Source: Mactra quadrangularis (lineage: Eukaryota; Mollusca; Bivalvia; Venerida; Mactridae). From it: a stretch of 64,000 nt of DNA. This document shows, piece after piece, positions 10,517 to 21,529 of this stretch (position 1 is the stretch's first letter; every line of letters starts with the position of its first letter). The notes beneath the pieces were generated by a model that was given only the letters and a program-made list of their open reading frames with translations, was not told the DNA's origin and ran no database searches. The stretch lies in contig CM046301.1 in assembly GCA_025267735.1 (NCBI GenBank), forward strand, positions 58,919,872 to 58,983,871. Reading direction: 5' to 3'. Both the position numbers and the translations under genes were made by a program.

Positions 10517-10797
10517 CTACATGGTTTGTTTGTTTGTTTTTGTTGGGTTTAACGCCGAAGTAATATCTGGATTTTGCTGTTAACTAACTACTAAGCGCAT
10601 ACTATCGTCAGTGACTAACAACTGCCCTACATAATTTAGAATCAATGGAATGAGGGAGATTGGCCGTATAAACAATTTCATGACCAAGCTCCACGAACGT
10701 ATGCCCCGCCCGGGAATCGAACCCACGACCCATCGATCAGTAGACTTTCGAGCTACCGACTGAGCTAGCTCGGCGGCTATAGAGATCATCTACATGG
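10517..10797 (-). mobile_element. SINE-1 family, tRNA-derived, with target duplication
   Basis: Read on the minus strand, the head contains an A box (TAGCTCAGTCGGTAG) and a B box (GGTTCGATTCCC) of RNA polymerase III type. It is followed by the body (GGAGCTTGGTCATGAAAT) and the tail GGCGTTAAACCCAACAAAA, then a CAAA-rich run. An 8 bp duplication CTACATGG (10517-10524 and 10790-10797) brackets the element. The tail lacks the GACCGCCGT segment seen in full copies, so it has an internal deletion. Confidence 0.9.
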
Positions 10798-11009
10798 ACT
10801 AGTTGTTTTGAAACATTGCTAATTTGAAAGGGGTGTATAATTCTCACTACAATGCATTGTCATATATATAGCTAAGAAAGTAAATAATAGCATGTTATAG
10901 TCTAAAGTCATGCTTATGTACGTTCACCGACTTTACAGCTATTTACCCTGGTCATCGGGCTACTGGTATCTATCTATCAAACTCCCTGGGGAGTGTTTTA
11001 CTTCGCTTA

Positions 11010-11165
11010 GTGCAGCCGACAAATTAGCCCACCCTCGCAGGTACCTATTTACAACTTGGTGGAGTAAAGCAATGGTAAGTACATTTCTTGCTCAAGGAAA
11101 TAAGCAGTGTCCCTAGTGGGGTTCTAACCCAGGACTTTTCAGTAGTGTATCTGATACATGTACTA
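11010..11165 (-). mobile_element. SINE-2 family copy (partial)
   Basis: GGTACCTATTTACAACTTGG, GGAGTAAAGCAATG, TTTCTTGCTCAAGGAAAT and GTTCTAACCCAGGA match, in the same order, the copies at 13385-13566 and 59385-59534. On the minus strand the last block is the B-box region of a tRNA-like head (TCCTGGGTTAGAAC). Confidence 0.75.
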
Positions 11166-11254
11166 GTAATCGACAGTGGGATCCTTGTTTCGATTACCAA
11201 ACGAACCTATGTATTTGTCGGTGGGTTTGATGTCATTGCAATACATAGTAAAGG

Positions 11255-11440
11255 TTATATGACGCCAATCAGTCAACCTACTCACCTTCCTGAAAGGCTC
11301 AATCTCTGGTTTTAAGCTGTTAACCAATTACTTCCAACAGTGACTGACAACTGTTCTACACGATTTAGAATAAATGGTACGAATGAGAATTGCCGTAGAA
11401 ATTATTTCATCACCAAAATTCAATTAAATGAATTTAATTA
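11255..11440 (-). mobile_element. SINE-1 family fragment lacking head and tail
   Basis: The internal body of SINE-1 (AACAGTGACTGACAACTG, the CTACACGATTTAGAAT block, GCCGTAGAAATTATTTCAT) is recognisable, but the tRNA head and the GGCGTTAA tail are missing. Confidence 0.7.
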
Positions 11441-11444
11441 AAAC

Positions 11445-13380
11445 AGACGATTATGAAAATGTTGATGCTCGCAGTGAAATCCCAATTTAAAATATCACAA
11501 TATATTGCATTCAATAAAACTACATTTAAAAAATAAAATAAAATTGTACTTTTTAAAAACAATTAACTTGACAATGTCTGATAAAGTATGATACAGTAAG
11601 TTTTCACATTTGACATCTTATAAAACTAGAAGTGACAGAATTTGTCTGGAACTTCTCTACAATTATAGTCATTAGGATATATTTAAACTAACTTAAATTC
11701 TCCTACCGTTGAAGTGTAGTTTTAAGGAAAAGGTTATTCTCATCTATGTATTTATTCTTTCCGGAATTTATTTTTAACGAGGATCATTAATCGCTTCCTT
11801 TGACGCAAGACGTCAATTATGAGAAACGTCTCCATATTTGATACATAGCTTGGCACTTGGCAGTCTGGAGTTATCTGGAAATAAGTGTAGCTGTACTAAC
11901 ATATGTCTTGTCAAATTTTACATACAGAAATTGTCTCCAGACTGACTGGTGAAAATTTCGTTGAGGCCATTATGTCTAAACTGTATTTTCTTTTAAGAAA
12001 AAAATGTTGTCGTAATTTCACTCCGACGTATGATCATTTTCATAGTTTGAGAAAGAGCATTTAAAGATACTGGAGTCGGACATGGATGAATATAGCTAAT
12101 ATGTCTATGTAATATCTCTTTAATTATCACATATAATTGACTTGATTATTTGATAATTAGAGTTTAAAAATTGTTTGTGTGATGAATTGTTTCCTAAATA
12201 GCCGTCAACTACCTAATGGCAAGACTAGATATAATTCTTAGGCTTGTTTCACATCAGAAGCTATCGTAATTGAGAACAGAGATTTACATGTGATTCAATC
12301 AACACTCAGTTTATGTATCTTATAAGACGACAAAAATAGTATGAACAGCTTCATACCATGGCGCTCAGTGATGAAAATGTAGTGCATGGGTATGAAATAA
12401 ACTACATAAATACACTCAGATTGTCTCATTGTAAAGCAAGAGCATTTATCCTGTCATTCAAACGACATTCATACTATGCGGATTGTGATAACTGATAATA
12501 CTAAGGTTATATTCATAGCTAATTCTATATAAAGACAAATACGACGTCATTTGCAACATAACTGGGAAAATAATAGCTTTCGCACTGAACCAGTAATATA
12601 AGCTTCTGCATATGTAATTAATTTTACTAACATGCGTCTTACAAAATAATGGCAAATCTACTTGAATAAAGTATGGGTTTGAAATGTTACTTACGAACAG
12701 AAGTAAATGCGTGGGATTTTGAAAGAGCGAGCAAGTCGTCTGAAATTTCTTATAATTTGATTTGGATTCAATAATCTAAGATATGTTTGTCTATATATGT
12801 ACCTAGAAAGTCATCAGTTGTACAGTCGACTGGCGTTTTTGTTTTATTTGATGCTCAAACTACTCAACAATAATACATTGTACATTGCGGCGTCTGGTAT
12901 AACATTAACAAGCACTAACTTTTTAGATTAAATTTAACAAACAAAGCTGAACCAAATGAATCTAATATCCTTCACACAAATGAAGAACTAGAAGACTCTT
13001 ACATTAATATAGATCATTTTTCTTACCTCTCAAAGTATGAATAATTTTACAGTGTTTGAATACACAATATCACAATATAAGTGTAAGACAAAGAGCGCGA
13101 AGTCACCGTGAAATTATTCATAATTATGCAGTTGAGAAAAAAGACAATACATTGTGTTTCATGAAATGTGTATGAAAGTTTACTTTATGGGCATGATGAC
13201 CTTCCAGAAATGAATGTTAAATAATTATATGACAAACAAACAAAAGAATGAGTAAGGAGCTGGCGAGCGAACAAAAAAAAAACTAACAAAAATACTTGAT
13301 ATAAACATAATGACTTCTATTAATACTTACCAGTCTGCTTCCATATACATATTTAATCGACTTTACAAATTTGCATGATG
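11445..13380. other. Gene-free AT-rich stretch (about 1.9 kb)
   Basis: No gene, RNA or clear repeat was recognised. Confidence 0.4.
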
Positions 13381-13384
13381 ACTC

Positions 13385-13566
13385 CTGGTCATTGAAATCA
13401 CCCTCAGGCAGGCGATTCCTCACAGTACCCATTTACAGCTGGGTGGAGGTGAAACAATTGTAGGTTAAGTTCTTGCTCAAGAAAATAAACAGTGCTCTAA
13501 GTGGAGATCCAACCTAGAATCTCTCGATCTCTAAGCGCGTGTCCTACTACTGGACCATTGCTCCTA
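13385..13566 (-). mobile_element. SINE-2 family copy
   Basis: GTACCCATTTACAGCTGGGT, TTCTTGCTCAAGAAAAT, the tRNA-like B-box region and CTCTCGATCTCTAAGCGCGT line up with the other SINE-2 copies. Diverged and inserted in minus orientation. Confidence 0.75.
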
Positions 13567-13569
13567 CTA

Positions 13570-14525
13570 AACTAGTGATTGCCTGTTTCTTATAATCAAT
13601 ATGTTATGGCACTTGTATTGTGCTCGAGTTTTCTCATTTAGTTGTCAGCTTAACGTTGAGTATCTACTTCACAGTAATCCTATTTCAGAGCGTGTAATTC
13701 CAGTGGAATAATCATTAAATATCTCGTCTTATGATTATACACAGAAATAAACAAACAACGGTTTCAAATGCAAATAGTGCGCTTGTATCATGAATTTCGA
13801 GTATAACATACGATTCTTCATGTATGCGTTTATGCAAAGCTCCTTTGCGATTGCACATTCTAGAACATGTGTTATTTAATAAATCCATATTGAATAAAAA
13901 TGGAAACGGTACTTTTTACTTAAAATACAAATCATTTTGCCAAACGATGAATTAAAGACAAGGACACACGACCTAAAATTTATATGAAAATAAATAGCCT
14001 TAAAACGAAGAAGCAATAGTCATCAACACATGGAACATAAATATATTACAGTTTTCTTTCAATGCACTAGATAAAAATGTCTTTTTCCTTGAGTGAAAAT
14101 GTTTTCATGGCTCTTATATATCTAATGAACGATTAGACTGCATTCATTTAGTCGATGATTTGCTGACATGATAGAAGCTGTGGCGTATCTTTTTTGTTCA
14201 ACAGACATGCGAATAATAACTACACTGAATAATGGTTAAAATTAGGTAAAAAATCAAAAGATTGAGACTTAGAGATTGTTAAATCTGTCTATACGATTTG
14301 ACAAAGGGTTCATCCAATTTCAAAATTTAAATTTCAATTGAATAATAACACAAAATCTGTTTGGTATCAATTCTGACACCGTTCGCAGAACTGATGCAAT
14401 TAAATAAGCAAAATTTGTTAAGCAGGCAAAAGTGAACTGCATACCAGAATTTGACTTGCAAAAACATATATTAATGCTAATACAAAGGCTAAAGCAGACG
14501 TTTGAAGTTATTCTCTATTAATTAA
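13570..14525. other. Gene-free AT-rich stretch
   Basis: Nothing supportable was seen. Confidence 0.4.
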
Positions 14526-15320
14526 TTTAGTTATCCGCATCAAAGTTGGCATAAATAGATCTTCACATTTTTATACTGTCAAACGTTTCACTAAACAGTT
14601 TGCTGCTGACTGAAATTTGCACTACTTGTTTAAATTAACAGAACTGTAGTTGTTAACATATATGCACTAAAAAGTAGGCTAAGGGTTTACTTTCCGACAG
14701 ATAATTAAGTTTATGTGATAACAAGATTAGATTTCTACATAAAGTTTCTAACCAGACAAATGGGAGGCAAATTGTGTCATTATTCAATTAATACCATCTG
14801 AATGTTTCCATACCAAAACCTTGGTTTTCTTGAAGATGAAATAAACCTAGGTGATGTAATTAAGCATAGCGTGTAAGGTTATAAACAAGCCTTGGGTATT
14901 GATATTGTTGAACAAGAAACATTAAATGATGTTTTGTATTCTAAAAGAATGTTACAAGAACGTCTGACATTTTCTGTCTTTTGAATAAAATACAATCGCA
15001 TTCATGGCAGTAAGCACAAAAACATATAAAGTGCATTTGACTTGAATATTTAATTTTATGCATGCTTCAAAAAACGATGTTGAATTCAGTCATCTAGTAT
15101 AAGCTCAGCGAACAAAATCCTTTTAAACTTACGCTTAGTGGTTCATGTTTTGTGACTTTTCCAAATGAGTTATGAGAACAAAGGTGACATGTTCATATAT
15201 GTTTCATGCGGTTCCTTCCCTTTGGCAAACACTCGTACAGCATTTTGTCCTAACACAAAGTTGGAAATCTTATGCAATACAATTCGGGTTGTTTTTTCGA
15301 TTACAATGAATATCTCCTTT
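14526..15320 (+). repeat. Direct duplication unit C1 (pairs with 17061-17835)
   Basis: About 0.8 kb aligns collinearly with 17061-17835. Shared blocks include AACATATATGCACTAAAA, ACATAAAGTTTCTAACCAGA, TCATTATTCAATTAATACCA and GCCTTGGGTATTGATATTGT. Divergence is moderate with several small indels. Neither copy has a coding frame conserved between them, so this is a repeat or a local duplication rather than a gene pair. Confidence 0.85.
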
Positions 15321-15439
15321 GGACAGATTATGATCGATAAATCTCGTAAATGGTATCATGTCCAACTTTTAGACCCATTCATAATCCCAAGTCGATATTC
15401 GATTTTCAATAGAAAAGTATAGGGAAAAATTCTTTGAAC

Positions 15440-15780
15440 GGTCATAACTCTTTTATTTTTAAAGATGTCAATTTTGTGCAAATGATGCAAAAAAGTTTAA
15501 ACTTTCTTCTTTCACTTGATTGTTTTTATTTTTTTGTAAAATTGTAAAGTTTTGGTCCATTTTAAGGTTTTATTTGATTACTCACGTTACTATAAACAAA
15601 GAAGGGAAATAAATACCCATGCTGATATAAGTTGAAAAATAAAGCTTTTCCGGTTCTTTGATCAAATTTGTGCAAATGACTTGAAAAAGCTGTATGTTTC
15701 TAGTTTTTGGAGCACTTTTTAAATTTAAAATATCTTAATGAAGTTTTGGTCCCATTTGCACTTTTTTCCAAAAGTTTTGC
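15440..15780 (+). repeat. Two degenerate direct units (about 200 bp spacing)
   Basis: TTTGTGCAAATGA followed by AAAAG..., and AAGTTTTGGTCC, occur in the same order twice, around 15,465-15,560 and 15,665-15,755. An old tandem duplication is likely. Confidence 0.5.
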
Positions 15781-17060
15781 ATTTTTTAAGTATTTTTTTC
15801 TTAAATTTATAGTGTGCGCTATCAGATTTATGGACCCCTGGTGTGATTGTATAATACACTGCGCATAGCAAGGCACAGCGGGTACACTTTTATGACAGGA
15901 TTACCTTCCTCTCTCACTTTTATTGATAACTATTTGTATATACACATGTAGTTGTATCTGTCAAATGATGTTGTAATAAAGATTCTGAAATAATTATAAT
16001 GAAAGTGTTACGATTCTAGGCAGATTAGAAAATACATACATGTAATATATATATTTAAAGAATTATTGTTCGGGAAGATTTACTTGACTATACGTATTAC
16101 TGAAACAGTATCATTAACATATTACTTTATTCTTGCGGCATAAGGATAAATAAAAGACATCAATTGTTTTTAGTTTACCTCTACCACTATATTAATTAAA
16201 AGGTTAATACATTAAAAACTAGTTATTTACTAGATTAAAAATCATTGTAGAACGATTGTATTAAAAAGGTGAAATATTAAAAATTTGAATAAATAAAACA
16301 GTTATACAAATTAATGCATGGGCAGTTTAGTAAAATAAAGTAAAGTAAAGTAAAATAAAGCGGCAGGCGAGACAAAAGAATAGTTATTGGAGGCTTAACG
16401 ATAACGACGAGGTTTGAATATTGTTTTAAAACTATTCATTTAAATTTAAAGCTTTTAAAACAATAAATATAAGACATATCTAAATTAGCATTATTATATA
16501 AATTAACGGATGGGCAATTAATAAATTCAAATGGTAGATGAGTACATAATTCTCATTTCTAACATAATTTGACCATCAAAAATTATTTCAATCATCTTTC
16601 TTGTTTTATCTGACTGCATTGTAAACAAAATGTCACCTTAAAAGTGAAACATTTATCTGTTAATTTACACTTGTTGGACAATATAAAACATTGGTCTACA
16701 ACGGATTTAATTAATCCCCTGATATGACTTGAAATCGTGACCTATGATCCTTATCTTATCTCATCGATCACAACATGAGGTCATGGCTTGTAGATTAGAT
16801 CATCGCAAAACAGACGTATCTATAATCAGAGCTATATGGCTGTATCATAAAGCGAAAATCTTGATGGGTCTAAAAGTTGGGTATGAAGTAACGTTCAATG
16901 TGCACCTAGCATTTATGTTTCTCTCTGTAAATGCCATAATTGTTATTTTTTACATATTATTTTTCTTATTTTATTGGCATAGCAACACAAAAGCCTGGAG
17001 GTCGAACAAGAGTATAGAATTTTCGATATAAATGTCCATGTATATTATTTTTCTCAACTT
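15781..17060. other. Gene-free AT-rich stretch
   Basis: A short AAAGT-type microsatellite is at about 16,330-16,362. The 95-codon ORF at 16744-17031 has a hydrophobic stretch but AT-driven composition and no recognisable domain. Confidence 0.4.
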
Positions 17061-17835
17061 CATTTGCTTATCCACTTTAAATTAACCATTGGTACAAATT
17101 ATTCTATTGTCAACTTTTTCACTAAACATTATCTGATTGAACTTTAGAGTAAATGTTAAATTTGAGAGAATTAAAAAAATAACATATATGCACTAAAACG
17201 TAGACTAAGGGTCACCTTACACTGATTAAAGTTCATATAATAACAAGATTAGTTTTCTACATAAAGTTTCTAACCAGAAAAATAGAATGCAAATTGGGTC
17301 ATTATTCAATTAATACCAGTTGAATGTTTTCATACCAAAACCTTTGTTTTCTCAAAGATAAAATAAACCTCATAGGAGACTTATTAAAGCATAGAGTGTG
17401 AGATAATAAATAAGCCTTGGGTATTGATATTGTTTAACAAGAAACATTAAATGATGTTTTACATTTTAACGGAATGTTACGAGCACGTCTGTCTTTCGAA
17501 TGAAATTCAATATTACACTCATGTCAGCAGGCACAAAACCATATAAAGTACTTTTGTCACGAATATTCAACTTTATGCATGCATCAACAAACGGTAGTCA
17601 ATTCAGCTCGTCTAGCAAGAATTTAGCAAATATGAAAAAAATAAGACTCACGCTTACTGGTAATACGACTTGTCCAAGTACATAAATGACATGTTCAATT
17701 CTTTTGTATGCAGTTACTTTCGTTTGCAAAATATCGGTCTACAGTTTATTCATTTATATCAATGCATAGAGAGTTCTCATATGAACTTTACTTCGAGCCA
17801 TCGCTTTTTCGATTACATTACATCGTATTTTCGTA
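17061..17835 (+). repeat. Direct duplication unit C2 (pairs with 14526-15320)
   Basis: Same block order as unit C1 in the same orientation, with about 1.7 kb of unrelated sequence between them. The ends fade rather than stop sharply. Confidence 0.85.
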
Positions 17836-19827
17836 AGGCAGTGCGTTTCATATATTATGTGCAAGGCCTTGCGCTTCGCAATAAACGCAACGAAGGCAGC
17901 ACCATTTCCGAAACTTGTTGGTCATTTTATGTCTAGAGAAGTCGTTCCTATGTTATAAACAGTCGGTATCTAATCACAATGAGCGGCTAGTATAGACAGA
18001 ATGGCCTTTAAATTTCGAACATGTTTTTACGTACGCTGTGTTGCGTTTGAGGGGCACCTACTTTGTATAGAATATGGTCAAAATAGAGGTGATCGTGTTA
18101 TGTGAGTTTCAATATAAAATAAATGAAGACACTCAGACACCTATTAACATCAAGTGTACGCACGTTTACAGAAGTAAACACTTATGTTTACTGAGTAACA
18201 AGGACATTGTTACCTAATAGATTGTTCAGTTGACAATAAGTATTTCATTCTAGACTCTATATGTTTTCCTTTGGCACAAGTAATCATTTTTTACTTGGTG
18301 ACATTTTTTGTCGCCATAGGTCAACTTATGCAAATGTATAATATTTTTTCGTTTAATAAAATACACGGTGCCTAACAAGGGCGTGTTTGGAATAACTACA
18401 GGCTGTGATTAATAAAAATGAATAACGTACATGTTGCCTTAACCATATTATGACATTTTGCTTATAGTGTGAACCATGATTCATGAGTGTTTTCTGTCTA
18501 ACTCCTCTTTTCTTACGATCCTAGTTTCCACCACTACATTTAAAGATTTAAACAACGTATAATTAAAGTAAAATTCCTACATATTAAATCATTTTGTCCG
18601 GGTTAATCAGCTGATTAAAATTGCATTAGAATTTACAGTTGCGACTCAGCAAACTACCTTTTCTGGCACCTTTAACTGGTGTTCGCTATCTTAAACAAGA
18701 AGTTTACAAATTCTTCTTCTACGGCCAAAATCTATATCAAATATCAAATTATTGGGAATGAACACTGTATAACCTGCCGCGTACGGGAATTGACCTCGGG
18801 ACATCCGGATCGAAACCTTTCATTCTTGCTGGTTTCAGTTTTATCCTAACGTCATACACAAATCCCACTCCATGAATAATTTTATCGAAGCCATTATTAT
18901 AAGTATTTTCTTGTCAATATGAAGAGTAATCAAAATCGATTTCTTCGTTATTTGATAGATACTAGACAAACTATTTCATGAATCCAATTAACAAGTTATC
19001 AACCATAAAGTAATCTTATGAATGATGTTACCATACTGTATAATGCCCTTGTTGAACTTCTCGAAATAGTGAATTGACAAGAAAATTCATCAATTAGTAC
19101 TCTTGGTAATACAAAATAAGAACAGAACGGAACTTTATTCAATAAACGCGTACATAGGACATAGTTACAATATTATACATATAAACTATGCATATAAAGT
19201 TTAACCGCAATGTCAGAATTTCTATTTAAAGTCATAAAAGTGACGAGAAATAAGAACCATCATGATATCAAATAAAGCAAAAAAGTTGCATAATAGTGAT
19301 CTTTGGTCATTAAAATTACTAACTATGAATTAAAAATGCAGCGATAACCATCCATCACACAGATGACGACGGATGAAATAACCCAATTTTCCTTTCAGAG
19401 GCCATTTCACGGAAATGGCCGATAAGACCCGTACGTCATCGGAAAATTACGACAGTTGCTAATTTGCATATTAAACGGTGTTCCGGTAAAAAATCGTAAT
19501 CATGATAAATGTCAAAGCTTGAAATATGCGGCACATACTTTGGTTTACCTCATTAAAGACACAACTTATCGCAAATTTTGACATCTGTGTTGCACGCTTT
19601 TTCGGGCTAGATATAACGGTAGTATTTCAATATGTTACGATTAATGAACATACTTTCTGAGGCCCTGCAATGACTACATGAGCCTAGTTCAAATGCAGTG
19701 TTGATAATGATCGTTTCATCACACACTTGAAAACTATTCATAATTGACAATGATATTTGCTGTTTTGGGTTTGAGTTAAAATCTTTGATGCAACTGAAGT
19801 GATTTTAATCTGTCAATACAAACCGCG
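17836..19827. other. Gene-free stretch (about 2 kb)
   Basis: Small curiosities only: a 16 bp perfect palindrome TTAATCAGCTGATTAA near 18,602, a tRNA-like 3'-half fragment near 18,775-18,835, and GGCCATTTC-acg-GAAATGGCC near 19,400. Confidence 0.4.
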
Positions 19828-20156
19828 AGCAATCGGGTACAGCCGCCCGATCAGCTAAGTTGGTAGCTCGCAAGTCTACTGATTGAGGGGTCGTAGGTTT
19901 CATTTTAGAGCGGGGCATACTCTCGTGGAGCTTGGTTATGAAATTATTTCTACGGCCATTCTCCCTACTACCAATTATTTTTAATAATGTAGCGCAGTTG
20001 TCAGTCCCTGACGAAAGTATGCGCTTAGTAGTTGGTTAAAAGCTAAATCTAGAGATTTAGCCTTTCCTGGAGTAGTGAGCCGGTTAGCTGACCGCCGTGA
20101 TATAACTTATATAATGTGTGCAACGGCGTTAAACCCCAAAAAACAAGCAATCGAGT
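19828..20156 (+). mobile_element. SINE-1 family, full length with 11 bp target duplication
   Basis: Head GCCGCCCGATCAGCTAAGTT with a diverged B box, the SINE-1 body, the internal palindrome GCTAAATCTAGAGATTTAGC, a GACCGCCGTGATATAACTTA segment, and the tail GGCGTTAAACCCCAAAAAAC. The flanking repeats are AGCAATCGGGT and AGCAATCGAGT (one mismatch). The mutated B box (GGTTTCATTTTAG) suggests this copy is transcriptionally dead. Confidence 0.9.
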
Positions 20157-20200
20157 GCTGATACCACAGTGGATAAACTATTATGTTTTCCCGACTTGTT

Positions 20201-20401
20201 TTATCGCCATTTGTGACCCATATATGGACGGTTTAGAGGGTTTGGTAGCCAAGTTTTGCACTGTGCAAGTACGCACTCAGGTATCAGCTCACGCTGATGA
20301 AATCTGGGGTTGCCTCGTGCCATTCTCGCAAATGCCCTCCTGTCTATGTATCTTGGATCCCTCCAAACTCCCCGATTGCATAACATAGCCAAGAAACACA
20401 C
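20201..20401 (-). pseudogene. Coding-like segment of unknown family, ends in GHKWR-stop
   Basis: An open frame on the minus strand, bounded by an upstream TAA (20404-20402) and the stop at 20203-20201, reads ...RDPRYIDRRAFARMARGN, then PRFHQRELIPECVL, then PNPLNRPYMGHKWR. The residue mix (Arg, Pro, Trp, Cys, His) is protein-like and unlike the AT-driven ORFs around it, and local GC is higher. There is no Met start, so it would be an exon or a broken gene. It sits about 100 bases downstream of the minus-strand ORF at 20663-20502, in a different frame; the two may belong together through an intron or a frameshift. I do not recognise the family. Confidence 0.35.
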
Positions 20402-20501
20402 TTAGAGGCATTATCTTTATCTTGAATTCAAGATATGTCTATCATTATTCCCTTTAGGCCACCAGTCCTAAGTGCTCATTTGTTATACATGGTGAACAGA
20501 A

Positions 20502-20663
20502 TCATTCAGGACAATCAATAAACCCCTGAAAATGCTGTGTTCTAGGTGGTGGAGGAAGTTTTACAACTTCAATAACAACATCCCAATTTCTGTCACGAAT
20601 GAAAGACCTTAGTACTTCATGTTGATCATTTGAGACAAACATAACTATCCTTCTTCTAGCCAT
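20502..20663 (-). CDS. Small hypothetical ORF (53 aa), coding-like, unknown function
   Basis: It begins MARRRIVMFVSNDQHEVL and continues SFIRDRNWDVVIEVV, then KLPPPPRT and HFQGFIDCPE before TGA at 20504-20502. It has a basic start, an alternating hydrophobic strand-like pattern and a proline run, so it resembles a real N-terminal protein segment. The start context is AAAATGG. A TATAAAA word lies about 20 bases upstream (20689-20683), too close for a usual leader, and TACAG just before the ATG could be a splice acceptor. Its neighbour on the same strand is the coding-like segment at 20401-20201. It could be the first exon of a host gene or part of a transposon ORF; I cannot name it. Confidence 0.35.
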   Translation of the reverse strand: MARRRIVMFVSNDQHEVLRSFIRDRNWDVVIEVVKLPPPPRTQHFQGFIDCPE

Positions 20664-20689
20664 TTTACTTGACTGTATTTTGTTTTATA

Positions 20690-21529
20690 GTTGGATAAAA
20701 TGAGTTTATACAAGAGCAATGATTATTTCATAAAAATGTATAGTTTGCATAAACATGTATAATTTATATTTACCAAACAACCAAATTCAAAATTTACCTA
20801 TGAACGGGCCTCAATTTATTTCACCTGCCAGCAAACACGAGAAAGTCATGAAACATGTAATACTTGAAATTTTCACGACTATTATGATATAACCACTATA
20901 CTACAATTTTCCCTTGATGTCCAGGATTTATAAGTTGTGTCTTTAAATATGCGAGTCACGTGACTTACGGAAACGACTGGTAATTTTCGGCGCAGATATT
21001 AAATCTTTTAGGACATGGCATGTCTTAAAATATTTATGAAATTTCATAATTGAATTAAATCAAGAGGCGGATACTTTTTAATTTTTTTTAACATGTCAAA
21101 AACTATTTAGATATAAATACAATATGTCAATAATGTTTTTTTTGCAAAATTAATTTTCTTTAATTTCGTCACTTATATATCTTTAAAATCGGAAACAATC
21201 GGTATTTAAGGTAATTATTATACATACACAAATATCAATATATAGAAATAGTTGGATTAATAATTGAAAGTGTATCACTGTTTCAGATAAAATACATAAA
21301 TTTAACATGGAGTATTTAAAAAAGTGTTTCTAATGCATGTTGCTTTTTACAGTATAATGCAATATTTAATTAAATATCTTTATTACGCGACTGAATAAGT
21401 TCATTAATGTTTCAACATACTTGGTCTATTTAGGCAAATTTACGAATATTTGAATAGGCTAGACAAACAATGACAAACTGCTATTCGTCTTCAATGTCTG
21501 AATGGTCACAAATCTGACAATATCATTCA
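20690..21529. other. Gene-free AT-rich stretch
   Basis: Nothing supportable was seen up to the start of duplication copy A. Confidence 0.4.

Noticed and set aside
16744..17031. 95-codon ORF with a hydrophobic segment, possible membrane protein
   Set aside because: The composition follows local AT content, no family is recognisable, and no splice or promoter context was seen.
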